This document shows, piece by piece, positions 34,727-43,084 of a DNA stretch of 64,000 nucleotides (its first letter is position 1; each line of letters starts with the position of its first letter). Origin of the DNA: Paenibacillus_T sp033239625 (GTDB taxonomy: Bacteria; Bacillota; Bacilli; Paenibacillales; Paenibacillaceae); the NCBI RefSeq assembly GCF_033239625.1, contig NZ_BTCK01000034.1, forward strand, positions 7,282 to 71,281. Reading direction: 5' to 3'. The notes under the pieces were generated by a model. That model was not told where the DNA came from, ran no database searches, and saw nothing but the letters and a program-made list of their open reading frames with translations. Made by a program: the position numbers and the translations under genes.

Positions 34727-35104
34727 ATGGACATCGGAACGCGCATCGCACAACTGCGTGAGCAGCGTGGCTGGACGCAAGAGCAGACCTCTCATTTGTT
34801 AGGAATCTCACGTGCTGCTTTGTCGCATTATGAGAAAAATCGCCGTGAACCTGATACGGAGACGCTTACGAAGTTCGCCGATCTGTTCAAAGTGTCGATC
34901 GACTATCTCGTCGGTCGTACGAACCGCCAGGAGGTAGTACTTGATTCGGATGTTCGCGACTTCGTGCAAGACGCCGACCGAGTTGAACTCTCTGAGGATG
35001 ATATATTAGAGAAATTTGCTCTTAGCCTGGACGGTATGAAATTGTCAGCCGAAGAAGCGAAACGTTTCATCGCCTTCATTCGTGCAGAACGCTCCTTACG
35101 CTAA
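34727..35104 (+). CDS. Xre-family transcriptional regulator
   Basis: The ATG at 34727 has AGGAGG six bases upstream; 125 residues. The helix-turn-helix (about 5-60) reads IAQLREQRGWTQEQTSHLLG, then the recognition helix SRAALSHYEKNRREP and FADLFKVSIDYLVG. This recognition helix is very close to that of the Bacillus subtilis PBSX repressor Xre. The C-terminal half (ELSEDDILEKF...AKRFIAFIRAERS) is helical and probably dimerises. It is divergent from the EPS operon, as SinR-like matrix repressors often are. The GATACA boxes in front of it suggest autoregulation. Confidence 0.9.
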   Translation: MDIGTRIAQLREQRGWTQEQTSHLLGISRAALSHYEKNRREPDTETLTKFADLFKVSIDYLVGRTNRQEVVLDSDVRDFVQDADRVELSEDDILEKFALSLDGMKLSAEEAKRFIAFIRAERSLR

Positions 35105-35150
35105 GCCTGCAATACAATAACTCACAAACATTAAATAAGGTCATACAGAC

Positions 35151-35178
35151 AGCCTATCGCCAATGCGGTAGGCCTTTT
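35151..35178 (+). terminator. Terminator of the xre gene
   Basis: AGCCTATCGC, loop CAAT, then GCGGTAGGCC and TTTTCT; one G-U pair. Confidence 0.7.
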
Positions 35179-35209
35179 CTATCTTGGAGGCATACATTCT
35201 CAAGACAAA

Positions 35210-35237
35210 GAAAAAGCCCCGTCTCCGAGGCTTTTCT
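35210..35237 (-). terminator. Terminator after the 50-residue small protein gene
   Basis: On the minus strand AAAAGCCTCG, short loop, CGGGGCTTTTTCTTT. About 20 bases after the stop of the small gene. Confidence 0.65.
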
Positions 35238-35256
35238 CCTATTGCTTAAAACGTAT

Positions 35257-35409
35257 TCAGCGCTGCCCTCCAACTCTCTCAAACACTACTCTCAAATCCT
35301 CTGGCAGGCGTGTCGGTTCGATACCAAGCTGATCCAGAAGGGCTCTAACATCCAGTTGCACACGGTCAGACGCTGGGCTTTCTTCTCTTGGGGAATGGAT
35401 TGGATTCAT
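35257..35409 (-). CDS. Small protein, 50 residues, paralogue of the next small gene
   Basis: Read directly from the sequence: ATG with AGGAG about ten bases upstream, stop TGA. The central motif VQLDVRALLDQLGIEP is shared with the 41-residue protein 94 bases upstream (VDIRIILEQLGIDP). It is acidic to neutral and probably forms two helices. No known family was recognised. It lies next to the xre gene, converging with it, and has its own terminator. An adaptor or antagonist of the regulator, as SinI is for SinR, would be one possible role, but there is no direct sign of this. Confidence 0.6.
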   Translation of the reverse strand: MNPIHSPREESPASDRVQLDVRALLDQLGIEPTRLPEDLRVVFERVGGQR

Positions 35410-35502
35410 CTCTCCGACTCTCCTACTTTCTATATTCTCTGTAAATTTTATGTTCTATGTTGTATTGTATATGTATGTACAGAATGAATGGGGCAGTACT
35501 TC

Positions 35503-35628
35503 CTATGAATGAAACTTCTGCCACTTCTTCGGATCGATGCCTAACTGCTCCAATATGATACGGATATCGACCGTCTTGCGATCCTCTTGCTTCTCATCTT
35601 CACGAGCTCTCTCAAGCATTAACAGCAC
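35503..35628 (-). CDS. Small protein, 41 residues, paralogue of the preceding
   Basis: GTG start with AGGAG nine bases upstream; ends in KKWQKFHS. The first half is charged (LERAREDEKQEDRK), then comes VDIRIILEQLGIDP, the motif shared with the 50-residue protein. A TATAAT hexamer (minus strand) at 35683-35688 gives a likely promoter. An Xre-box promoter 300 bases further upstream points the same way. Function unknown. The two genes look like a tandem duplication that has diverged at the ends. Confidence 0.55.
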   Translation of the reverse strand: MLLMLERAREDEKQEDRKTVDIRIILEQLGIDPKKWQKFHS

Positions 35629-35916
35629 AATACCTCGCTCCTTTACCAGCCACAACCCTTGTGTTCGAAATACGATAGTCCTATTATATAGGGCGCAAAG
35701 TACAAATACTGTCGAAAGGCCACTCGATGTAAGCGTTTGCTAGACACTAATTTTGTCGAATGTCAAGACTTTAACAAATCTTTATATAATTTTCCATTGA
35801 ATCCATTGATATAAAGAACACTCTATTATTTCCACATGATCGACCCTTAACTCACCTCTAGCATGCAAATGCTCGCAATTCTTGCAGAACGGCCCCCTAG
35901 TGGATTCAGAGTAATA

Positions 35917-35961
35917 GATACTATCCGTAACAATTATACACAATGTGATACAAAATGTAAC
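35917..35961 (-). promoter_or_regulatory. Xre-box promoter upstream of the small-protein pair
   Basis: On the minus strand TTACAT (35955-35960), 16-bp spacer, TATAAT (35933-35938). Box GATACAAAATGTAAC at 35947-35961 covers the -35 and ends 8 bp before the -10. A second box GATACTATCCGTAAC at 35917-35931 covers the expected start. The promoter points toward the two small proteins, with about 290 bases without a clear gene in between. Confidence 0.65.
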
Positions 35962-36023
35962 CATTAAGATAAATTTTTCCTTTCCTTTATATATGCACAT
36001 CCAGCGATCTCAAAACAAGACGA

Positions 36024-36053
36024 AGAGCCCGCCGAATCGCTTCAGCAGGCTCT
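36024..36053 (-). terminator. Terminator of the glutamate synthase gene
   Basis: On the minus strand AGAGCCTGC, 12-base loop, GCGGGCTCT, then a T-rich stretch (TTCGTCTTGTTTT). Confidence 0.7.
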
Positions 36054-36077
36054 TAATCACTTCCTCTATATTATCCC

Positions 36078-39000
36078 TTACACTCGTGCCAGCTCGCGTT
36101 TGTTCGCCTCGAACGCTTCCAGAAGCGCTTCCTCGCCCTCGTAGCCGTTGTCCTCGGCCTTGCGGATCTGGTCCAGCATCTTCTTGTAGTCCTTCGGAAT
36201 AACCTTCACGAACTTCTTCAGGCTCGCTTCCCAGTCGCCTAAGACGCGTGTGCCTGGCGCGCTGCCCGTCAGCTCGACGTGGCGCTCGATCATGCCGCGA
36301 AGCTCTGCTTCATCGCGTGCTTCCTCTACGCGCTCCAGGAGCACCATCTCGAGGTTGCAGTTGCGGTAGAAGTCTCCAGCCTCATCCAGCACGTACGCGA
36401 TGCCACCGGACATGCCAGCCGCGAAATTGCGGCCTGTGCCGCCGAGTACGACGACGCGTCCACCGGTCATATATTCGCAGCCGTGGTCGCCTACGCCCTC
36501 TACGACGACGTTAACGCCAGAGTTACGTACAGCGAAGCGCTCGCCCGCGATACCGCGTACATAAGCCTCACCGCTCGTTGCGCCGTAGAACGCCGTGTTG
36601 CCGATGATGACGTTGTTCTCCGCCTCGAACGTAGCCTTCGGTGAAGGCGCCACGATGATCTTACCACCGCACTGGCCTTTACCAACATAGTCGTTCGAAT
36701 CGCCTTCGATGGATAGCGTGATCCCGTTCGGAATGAACGCGCCGAAGCTTTGACCAGCCGTACCAACGAAGTGGAATTGAATCGTATCTTCAGGCAAGCC
36801 TTTCGCGCCGTAACGCGTCGTCACTTCGCTGCCGAGTATCGTACCTACTACGCGGTTCGTGTTCAGAATCGGGAAAGTGCCGCGCACTTTCTCACCATTC
36901 TCCAGCGCCGCAGCAGCAGCCGGGATGAGCTTCGTCATATCAAGCGACAGCTCGAGCCCGTGGTTCTGTTCCTGTACGTTGTGACGCGCTGCGCCTTCTT
37001 GAACTTCGAATTGATGCAGCAGCGGCGTCAGGTCAAGCGTGGATGCCTTGCTGCTCTCAACAAGCTCCTTCGTCTCCAACAGGTCGACACGGCCGATCAT
37101 TTCGTTCAACGTGCGGAAGCCGAGCTCTGCCATAATCTCACGAAGCTCTTCTGCGATGAAGCGCAGGTAGTTCACGACGTGGCTAGGGTCGCCCATGAAT
37201 TTCTTGCGAAGCTCAGGGTTCTGCGTTGCCACACCGACCGGGCACGTATCGAGCTGGCAGACGCGCATCATAACGCAGCCAAGCACGATCAGTGGAGCCG
37301 TTGCGAAGCCATATTCTTCAGCGCCGAGCAATGCAGCGATTGCTACGTCGCGGCCGTTCATCATTTTGCCGTCCGTCTCGATAACGACACGGTCGCGCAG
37401 GTTGTTCAGCATGAGCGTCTGGTGCGTCTCCGCAAGACCAAGCTCCCATGGCAGACCCGCATGCTTGAGCGAGTTGATCGGCGATGCGCCTGTACCGCCA
37501 TCGTAGCCGCTGACCATAATGACGTCAGCGCGGCCTTTCGCTACGCCAGCTGCGATCGTACCAACGCCAACCTCGGATACGAGTTTTACGTTGATGCGTG
37601 CGCGCGGGTTCGCATTTTTCAAATCGTGAATCAGCTCTGCCAAGTCCTCGATCGAATAAATATCGTGGTGAGGAGGCGGCGAGATCAGACCTACACCCGG
37701 CGTTGAACCCCGAGCGTTGGCGATCCATGGGTACACCTTCAGACCTGGCAGCTGACCGCCTTCGCCTGGCTTAGCGCCCTGCGCCATCTTGATCTGGATC
37801 TCATCCGCATTCACAAGGTAGTTGCTCGTTACGCCGAAACGACCCGATGCAACCTGCTTGATCGCGCTGCGACGGGAATCGCCGTTCGCATCCGGAATGA
37901 AGCGTTCCGGATTCTCGCCGCCCTCGCCCGTATTCGATTTGCCGCCGAGACGGTTCATCGCGATTGCAAGGCTCTCGTGCGCTTCTTGGCTGATGGAACC
38001 GTACGACATTGCACCGGATTTGAAGCGTTTCACGATCGATTCGATCGACTCGACTTCTTCCAGCGCCACTGGCGTGCGGCCCTGCTTGAACGTGAGCAGC
38101 GAACGAAGCGTCATATGCTTGCGGTTCTCGCCCTGCACGAGCGAAGAGAATTTCTTGTACAGCTTGTAGTCGTTCGAACGCGACGCCATCTGCAGCGTGT
38201 GAATCGTCTGCGGGCTGAACAGGTGGTCCTCGCCGTCTTTACGCCATTGGTAGTCGCCGCCGGAATCGAGCTCGCGCTCCGCTCCCTCTTGCTCTGCGAA
38301 AGCGCGGTTATGATGCTTCAGCGTCTCCTCGGCAATCGTATCGAGACCGATACCGCCGATACGGGATTCCGTCCAAGTGAAGTATTGATCGATCAGCTCT
38401 TGGCGCAGGCCGACTGCTTCGAAGATTTGTGCGCCGCGGTACGATTGGATCGTCGAGATGCCCATCTTCGACAGGACCTTAACAACGCCTTTAGTTGCCG
38501 CTTTGATATAGTTCTTCACTGCTTTCTCATGCTTCACGCCGCGCAGCATGCCTTCGTTGATCATGTCGTCGAGCGACTCGAACACGAGATATGGGTTAAC
38601 TGCGCTCACGCCGTAGCCGAGCAGCAACGCATAGTGATGCACTTCGCGCGGCTCGCCGGACTCCAGCAGGATGCTGGCGCGCGTACGCGTGCCCTGGCGG
38701 ATCAGATGGTGATGCAGCGCAGATACAGCCAGCAGAGCTGGGATTGCTGCGTTGTCACGGTCGATGCCGCGGTCGGACAGGATGAGAATGTTATGGCCTT
38801 TGGCAATGACACGGTCTGCTGCTTCACACATGAGCTGGATCGCTTCACGCAGACCTTCCTCGCCCTTCGCGGCTTCGAAGAAGATCGGAAGCGTAATTGC
38901 CTTGAAGCCTGGACGGCGTACATGGCGCAGCTTCGCGAATTCTTCGTTGCTTAAGATAGGCGTTTCGAGCGTAATGTGACGTGCGCTCTCCGGCTCTGGA

Positions 39001-40682
39001 TTGAGCAAGTTGCGTTCTGTACCGATCGTCGTCACCGTCGACGTAACGAGCTCCTCGCGGATCGCATCGATCGGCGGGTTCGTTACTTGTGCGAACAGCT
39101 GCTTGAAGTAGTTGTACAGACGCTGCGGACGCTCAGACAGGACGGCCAGCGGTGCGTCGTAACCCATCGAAGCAAGCGGCTCTTGACCCGATGTTGCCAT
39201 CGGCTCGATAACTTTGCGAATATCTTCGAACGTGAAGCCGAACGCCTGTTGACGCTGCTGCACGGTATCATGATCTGGTTCTGGCACTTCCGGTGCTTCC
39301 GGCAGATCCTCAAGCGTCACCAAATGCTCGTCGAGCCATTCCCGGTAAGGATTCTCTTGCGCGATCTTCAGCTTAACTTCTTCGTCCGACAGGATCTGGC
39401 CGGCTTCTGTGTCAACAAGAAGCATACGACCTGGACGGAGACGATCTTTGTACAAAATGTCTTCAGCCGGAATCTCAACCGTTCCTGCTTCCGAACCGAG
39501 AATGATATGGTCGTCCTTCGTTACATAGTAACGAGCTGGACGCAGACCGTTACGGTCAAGCGTTGCACCGATCATGCGGCCATCCGTGAACGCCATTGCC
39601 GCAGGTCCATCCCATGGCTCCATGAGACATGCATGGTATTCGTAGAAGGCTTTCTTCTCGTCGCTCATCGTCTCATGGTTCGCCCATGGCTCTGGCACCA
39701 TCATCATCATCGCGTGCGGCAGCGAGCGGCCGGACAGGTACATGAACTCGAGCACGTTATCGAACATTGCCGTATCGGAACCGTCTGGGCTGATGATCGG
39801 CTTCACTTTCGGCAGATCTTCGCCGAACAATTCCGTCTCGAACAGCGATTGGCGTGCATGCATCCAGTTGATGTTGCCGCGCAGCGTATTGATCTCGCCG
39901 TTGTGAATCAAATAATGGAATGGATGCGCGCGCTCCCAGCTCGGGAACGTGTTCGTACTGAAGCGCGAGTGCACGAGGGCGATTGCCGTTACGACAGCCT
40001 CGTTGTTCAGCTCTTGGTAGAACGAACGCACTTGCTCCGTCGTAAGCATCCCTTTATATACGATCTTCTTCGTCGACAGACTGGAGAAGTAGAACCGATC
40101 CGCACCTTCGCCGCCGCCGAAGCGGATCGCCAGCTCAGCGCGTTTGCGAATGACATACAGCTTGCGTTCGAATGCCAACGTGTCCTTGAGTGCCGCATTG
40201 CGTCCGATGAACACTTGGCGTACAAAAGGTTTCACCTTCAGTGCCGATGCGCCCAGCTTGCTGTCGTTCGTCGGTACCGTACGCCAGCCGATCAGCTGTT
40301 GACCTTCTTCTGCGATAATCGCCTCGAGCTTGCGCTCTTGCTCGCTGCGCTGCGCTTCGTCCAATGGCAGGAACAACATCCCTACTGCGTACTGCTCTTC
40401 AGCTGGCAGCTCGATCGACTGCTGCTTCAGCTCCGCCTTGAAGAACTCATGTGGAATCTGCAGCATAATACCTGCGCCGTCACCTGTGTTAGGCTCGCTG
40501 CCTTGACCGCCGCGGTGCTCCATGTTCTCTAGGAGCGTCAGTGCCTGGCGGATGATCTTATGTGATTTCCGTCCCTTGATGTTCGCCACGAATCCCATAC
40601 CGCATGCATCTTTCTCGTACTGCGGGTTATAAAGTCCCTGCTTCGGAGGCAAGCCAAACATTGTCTCGCTCATCGCACTCAA
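36078..40682 (-). CDS. gltB: Glutamate synthase, large subunit
   Basis: 1534 residues, full length for the family. A short propeptide is removed to expose the nucleophile C27 in YEKDACGMGFVANI, the start of the class II glutamine amidotransferase domain (to about 430). The central and FMN domains follow (HPxxxxYSIEDLAELIHDLKN, GGTGASPINSLKHAGLPWELGLAETHQTL). The cysteines of the 3Fe-4S cluster are in CVMMRVCQLDTCPVG. The C-terminal GXGXG beta-helix carries GGRVVVLGGTGRNFAAGMSGG. It makes glutamate from glutamine and 2-oxoglutarate. The NADPH-oxidising small subunit is not next to it in the window. The gene symbol follows the enteric name; in Bacillus the large subunit is gltA. Confidence 0.95.
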   Translation of the reverse strand: MSAMSETMFGLPPKQGLYNPQYEKDACGMGFVANIKGRKSHKIIRQALTLLENMEHRGGQGSEPNTGDGAGIMLQIPHEFFKAELKQQSIELPAEEQYAVGMLFLPLDEAQRSEQERKLEAIIAEEGQQLIGWRTVPTNDSKLGASALKVKPFVRQVFIGRNAALKDTLAFERKLYVIRKRAELAIRFGGGEGADRFYFSSLSTKKIVYKGMLTTEQVRSFYQELNNEAVVTAIALVHSRFSTNTFPSWERAHPFHYLIHNGEINTLRGNINWMHARQSLFETELFGEDLPKVKPIISPDGSDTAMFDNVLEFMYLSGRSLPHAMMMMVPEPWANHETMSDEKKAFYEYHACLMEPWDGPAAMAFTDGRMIGATLDRNGLRPARYYVTKDDHIILGSEAGTVEIPAEDILYKDRLRPGRMLLVDTEAGQILSDEEVKLKIAQENPYREWLDEHLVTLEDLPEAPEVPEPDHDTVQQRQQAFGFTFEDIRKVIEPMATSGQEPLASMGYDAPLAVLSERPQRLYNYFKQLFAQVTNPPIDAIREELVTSTVTTIGTERNLLNPEPESARHITLETPILSNEEFAKLRHVRRPGFKAITLPIFFEAAKGEEGLREAIQLMCEAADRVIAKGHNILILSDRGIDRDNAAIPALLAVSALHHHLIRQGTRTRASILLESGEPREVHHYALLLGYGVSAVNPYLVFESLDDMINEGMLRGVKHEKAVKNYIKAATKGVVKVLSKMGISTIQSYRGAQIFEAVGLRQELIDQYFTWTESRIGGIGLDTIAEETLKHHNRAFAEQEGAERELDSGGDYQWRKDGEDHLFSPQTIHTLQMASRSNDYKLYKKFSSLVQGENRKHMTLRSLLTFKQGRTPVALEEVESIESIVKRFKSGAMSYGSISQEAHESLAIAMNRLGGKSNTGEGGENPERFIPDANGDSRRSAIKQVASGRFGVTSNYLVNADEIQIKMAQGAKPGEGGQLPGLKVYPWIANARGSTPGVGLISPPPHHDIYSIEDLAELIHDLKNANPRARINVKLVSEVGVGTIAAGVAKGRADVIMVSGYDGGTGASPINSLKHAGLPWELGLAETHQTLMLNNLRDRVVIETDGKMMNGRDVAIAALLGAEEYGFATAPLIVLGCVMMRVCQLDTCPVGVATQNPELRKKFMGDPSHVVNYLRFIAEELREIMAELGFRTLNEMIGRVDLLETKELVESSKASTLDLTPLLHQFEVQEGAARHNVQEQNHGLELSLDMTKLIPAAAAALENGEKVRGTFPILNTNRVVGTILGSEVTTRYGAKGLPEDTIQFHFVGTAGQSFGAFIPNGITLSIEGDSNDYVGKGQCGGKIIVAPSPKATFEAENNVIIGNTAFYGATSGEAYVRGIAGERFAVRNSGVNVVVEGVGDHGCEYMTGGRVVVLGGTGRNFAAGMSGGIAYVLDEAGDFYRNCNLEMVLLERVEEARDEAELRGMIERHVELTGSAPGTRVLGDWEASLKKFVKVIPKDYKKMLDQIRKAEDNGYEGEEALLEAFEANKRELARV

Positions 40683-41114
40683 CCTTTCTATATCGAAAAT
40701 TTAGGGTCTACTAGTCGGTCAGTACGAACGAGTCGAATGTCACTTCATTTCCGTGGGGATTTATCATAGAATGGAAATAAGGTGCCGGGGTAAACTCTGT
40801 CGCCATCCTGTTGCCGACGCTAGCGAGTTTCATTCCCGTAAATCCAAGAATCCAATAACAGGAATAAGCTGGCAACTTATACTTTCTTGGATTTTGAAAA
40901 TATTCGTACTGCATTCGTGTAATTGGTGCATGCCCGTAATCCGACGGTTTATTTAATAATCTTATCATTGTAGCAAATTCCGCGCAATTTAAAATTTTTT
41001 AGGCCCTGATAAACGTTTCTTTACGCTAAATCCGAACATTTACTAGATTATGAGATTTTATGTACGGGTTTTTATGTTTAAAAATTTTAACTTTAGACGG
41101 GGAAGTGAAAACAA
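40683..41114. other. Intergenic region upstream of gltB with a leader inverted repeat
   Basis: About 430 bases. A perfect 10-bp inverted repeat AATCCAAGAA/TTCTTGGATT (40841-40850 and 40884-40893) lies upstream of gltB. An 85-codon frame (40711-40968, minus) spans it but has no good ribosome site and is not called. No T-box or riboswitch consensus was seen. Confidence 0.4.
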
Positions 41115-42422
41115 TTGGTCAAAAAGTTCATGGAATTTTCGCGCGTCACAGCAGTATCCGTTTTAACCGCCTCTATCATCCTTGGCGGAGCATCTCTGAC
41201 TTATTCTAGTAATATAGTTGAAGCGCAGGAAGTTTCTTCAATTTCTGCAACGTCTGTGCAGACTGTCGACGACTATCATATCGTCGCGGTTGGTGACTCA
41301 TTGACCGTCGGTTACATCAATGGAATGGAGAAAGAAGCCAATCCTGTTCCTTACGGTTATGTCGAGCGGGTGTACGAGCAGGCCTTGTTCCACGGCCTTC
41401 GTGCTTCGGCGGCCAATTATGGCATCCTTGGTCTGACGACCGAAGGGCTGCAGCATTACATAGAAGCTGCCGAGAACGGTACGTCCGTCAAACCTGCTGA
41501 TCTGCCATTCGGGACGACGAAAGACCCTCGCATCGAGCAGCTTGCCGCTGCAACGCCGCAGCTGTTCGCCGATCTGGCAGACGCTGACCTCGTGACGATC
41601 ACGACTGGCTCGAACGATTTTCTAACCGTATTCGATAAGTTGAAGGATGGCACTGGCGCTGAAGCCGTTGCCGCAATGCTGCCGGTATTCGAGCAGCAGC
41701 TGGAAGCTTCGCTTCGAGCCGTAATCGGCATTAATCCGAAGGCCGAAATCGTCGTATCCGATCTGTACAACCCGGCGCCTCACGCTAAAGCCATTATTAG
41801 TGAAGAAGCTTATCAAGCGCTTGTCAAAGCAAGCGAAGATATCCGATCCCGCATTGAAAATGTTGCAAAGAAACTCACTGGTGAAGGCTTCAATGTACGC
41901 GTCGCCTATGTTGGCGCTCCGTTCCTGGGCCACGAGCTGGAATATACGACGGTTGCCAAAGGCGATTTCCACCCGAATGCCAAAGGCTACACCTCGATGG
42001 GCAAATCGTTCGCGCAAGCGATCTGGGGCGACTACCGTGAGGCCGCACCACGAGCAGCCGATGTTCCAATCTCCGTCGTTGTAGCAGGCAAGGAGCTGCA
42101 AACCGCTAACAAGCCGGTGCTGAAGAACAACAAGACATACGTTCCGATGCGCGATATTACCGATGCGATGGGGGCGCTGCTTAAGTGGGATGGCAAAACG
42201 CAGACAGCTACTGTAACGCTCGGCGACCGTGTCGTCGGCATTACGATTGGCGCCAAGACGATGGTTATCAACGGCAAGACAGTCGCGCTCGACACGCCAG
42301 CCTACCTCCAGAAGGTCGGCAAGGAGACGAAGACCTACCTGCCGCTCGCCGCATTGTCTGACGGACTCGGCTTCCAAGTGATTTATCGCGGCACCCTTAA
42401 GACAGCATTCATTAATAAGTAA
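41115..42422 (+). CDS. Secreted SGNH/GDSL esterase with copper-amine-oxidase-type N domain
   Basis: 435 residues from TTG with GGAAGTG seven bases upstream. A signal peptide (about 1-38) is followed by the SGNH hydrolase: block I VAVGDSLTVGY (Ser62), G in YGILGLT, block III TTGSNDFL and block V GDFHPNAKGY with Asp and His. A C-terminal stalk domain (about 315-435, VVVAGKELQ...NNKTYVPMRDITDAMGALLKWDGKTQTATV) is the copper amine oxidase-like wall domain that is widespread in Paenibacillus surface proteins. It probably removes acyl groups from lipids, wall polymers or polysaccharide. A complex hairpin follows. Confidence 0.9.
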   Translation: MVKKFMEFSRVTAVSVLTASIILGGASLTYSSNIVEAQEVSSISATSVQTVDDYHIVAVGDSLTVGYINGMEKEANPVPYGYVERVYEQALFHGLRASAANYGILGLTTEGLQHYIEAAENGTSVKPADLPFGTTKDPRIEQLAAATPQLFADLADADLVTITTGSNDFLTVFDKLKDGTGAEAVAAMLPVFEQQLEASLRAVIGINPKAEIVVSDLYNPAPHAKAIISEEAYQALVKASEDIRSRIENVAKKLTGEGFNVRVAYVGAPFLGHELEYTTVAKGDFHPNAKGYTSMGKSFAQAIWGDYREAAPRAADVPISVVVAGKELQTANKPVLKNNKTYVPMRDITDAMGALLKWDGKTQTATVTLGDRVVGITIGAKTMVINGKTVALDTPAYLQKVGKETKTYLPLAALSDGLGFQVIYRGTLKTAFINK

Positions 42423-42446
42423 TCATTTATCCATATGAGCATAAAG

Positions 42447-42507
42447 CTCGACCCGTGATTGTACGCGTTCCGAATCGGAACCGTGAACCACGTGGTCGAG
42501 TTTTTTT
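42447..42507 (+). terminator. Nested terminator hairpin after the esterase
   Basis: Outer arms CTCGACCCGTG and CACGTGGTCGAG enclose a second palindrome (TTCCGAATCGGAA). Seven Ts follow. Confidence 0.8.
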
Positions 42508-42777
42508 GTTAATGGGAAGACAGACCAAACCACTAGGACACCTTCATCCTAACCCTCTTGTGCATACGATTCGACAGGCTGGAGTAACTTCGTGCTGGTG
42601 CTCGCTTTCTTCCTTGTGGGACATGCTCTACTGCGGAGCGTTCGGCGGGTTGGTCTCCGGGACCTTGTAGGATTAATTCCGCGATCGGCTCCCTGTCGGA
42701 GCTAGTTCAGTCCCTGCGGACACGCTTCCCTCCTTTTTCCCCGATACCTTATGCGTTATTAGCCTTGTGATTACCTT
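42508..42777. other. Gap without a called gene
   Basis: About 270 bases with no convincing ribosome site. A weak long-range pairing (GACCAAACC near 42.52 kb with GGGTTGGTC near 42.65 kb) could mark an RNA fold, but it is not called. Confidence 0.3.
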
Positions 42778-42964
42778 GCATAAATGCAAAAGTACATGAA
42801 TTTCTAGCCCCCTCAGCACCTTAAACGGCAAACCTGCAAAACTACAGGAATCCAAGCTGAAGAGGCTAAGTTACTGCTTGTCAGGGCTTGATCACTGCAG
42901 ATTTGCAGGTTTTGTGGCCAGTTAGTCTGTTTATACATTGGAAAGGTGTATATTTGCAGGAACC
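42778..42964. repeat. Cluster of degenerate intergenic repeats, two direct and two inverted
   Basis: The shared core is CCTGCAAA-N-TACA-GAAT. Copies in plus orientation lie at about 42778-42809 and 42828-42867, and inverted copies at about 42890-42917 and 42940-42964. The layout can fold as a large hairpin. Confidence 0.55.
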
Positions 42965-43008
42965 TCTTTATCTCCATCATTGTGTCGCATTCATATTGTG
43001 CTGCAAAC

Positions 43009-43038
43009 AAAACTCCAGGTGCACGCACCTGGAGTTTT
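43009..43038. terminator. Terminator of the YhgE/Pip gene
   Basis: AAAACTCCAGGT, loop GCACGC, ACCTGGAGTTTT; usable on both strands. It lies 47 bases after the stop of the minus-strand gene. Confidence 0.85.
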
Positions 43039-43084
43039 GTTTATAAAGATATGTTATCCATCCGATACACGTTTTGCCATGAAA

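Noticed and set aside
35782..36000. 72-codon frame over the Xre-box promoter
   Set aside because: It would start upstream of its own -10 and includes both boxes; promoter function explains the sequence better.
38976..40532. 518-codon antisense frame within gltB
   Set aside because: It lies opposite a full-length conserved enzyme, has Arg/Cys/His-rich shadow composition and no ribosome site.
40711..40968. 85-codon frame upstream of gltB as a leader protein
   Set aside because: No good ribosome site and no recognisable family; it probably overlaps only a leader hairpin.
40683..41114. T-box or riboswitch in the gltB leader
   Set aside because: No GGGTGGNACCGCG or other known core was seen.
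42455..42670. 71-codon frame after the esterase
   Set aside because: It starts inside the terminator hairpin and has no ribosome site.
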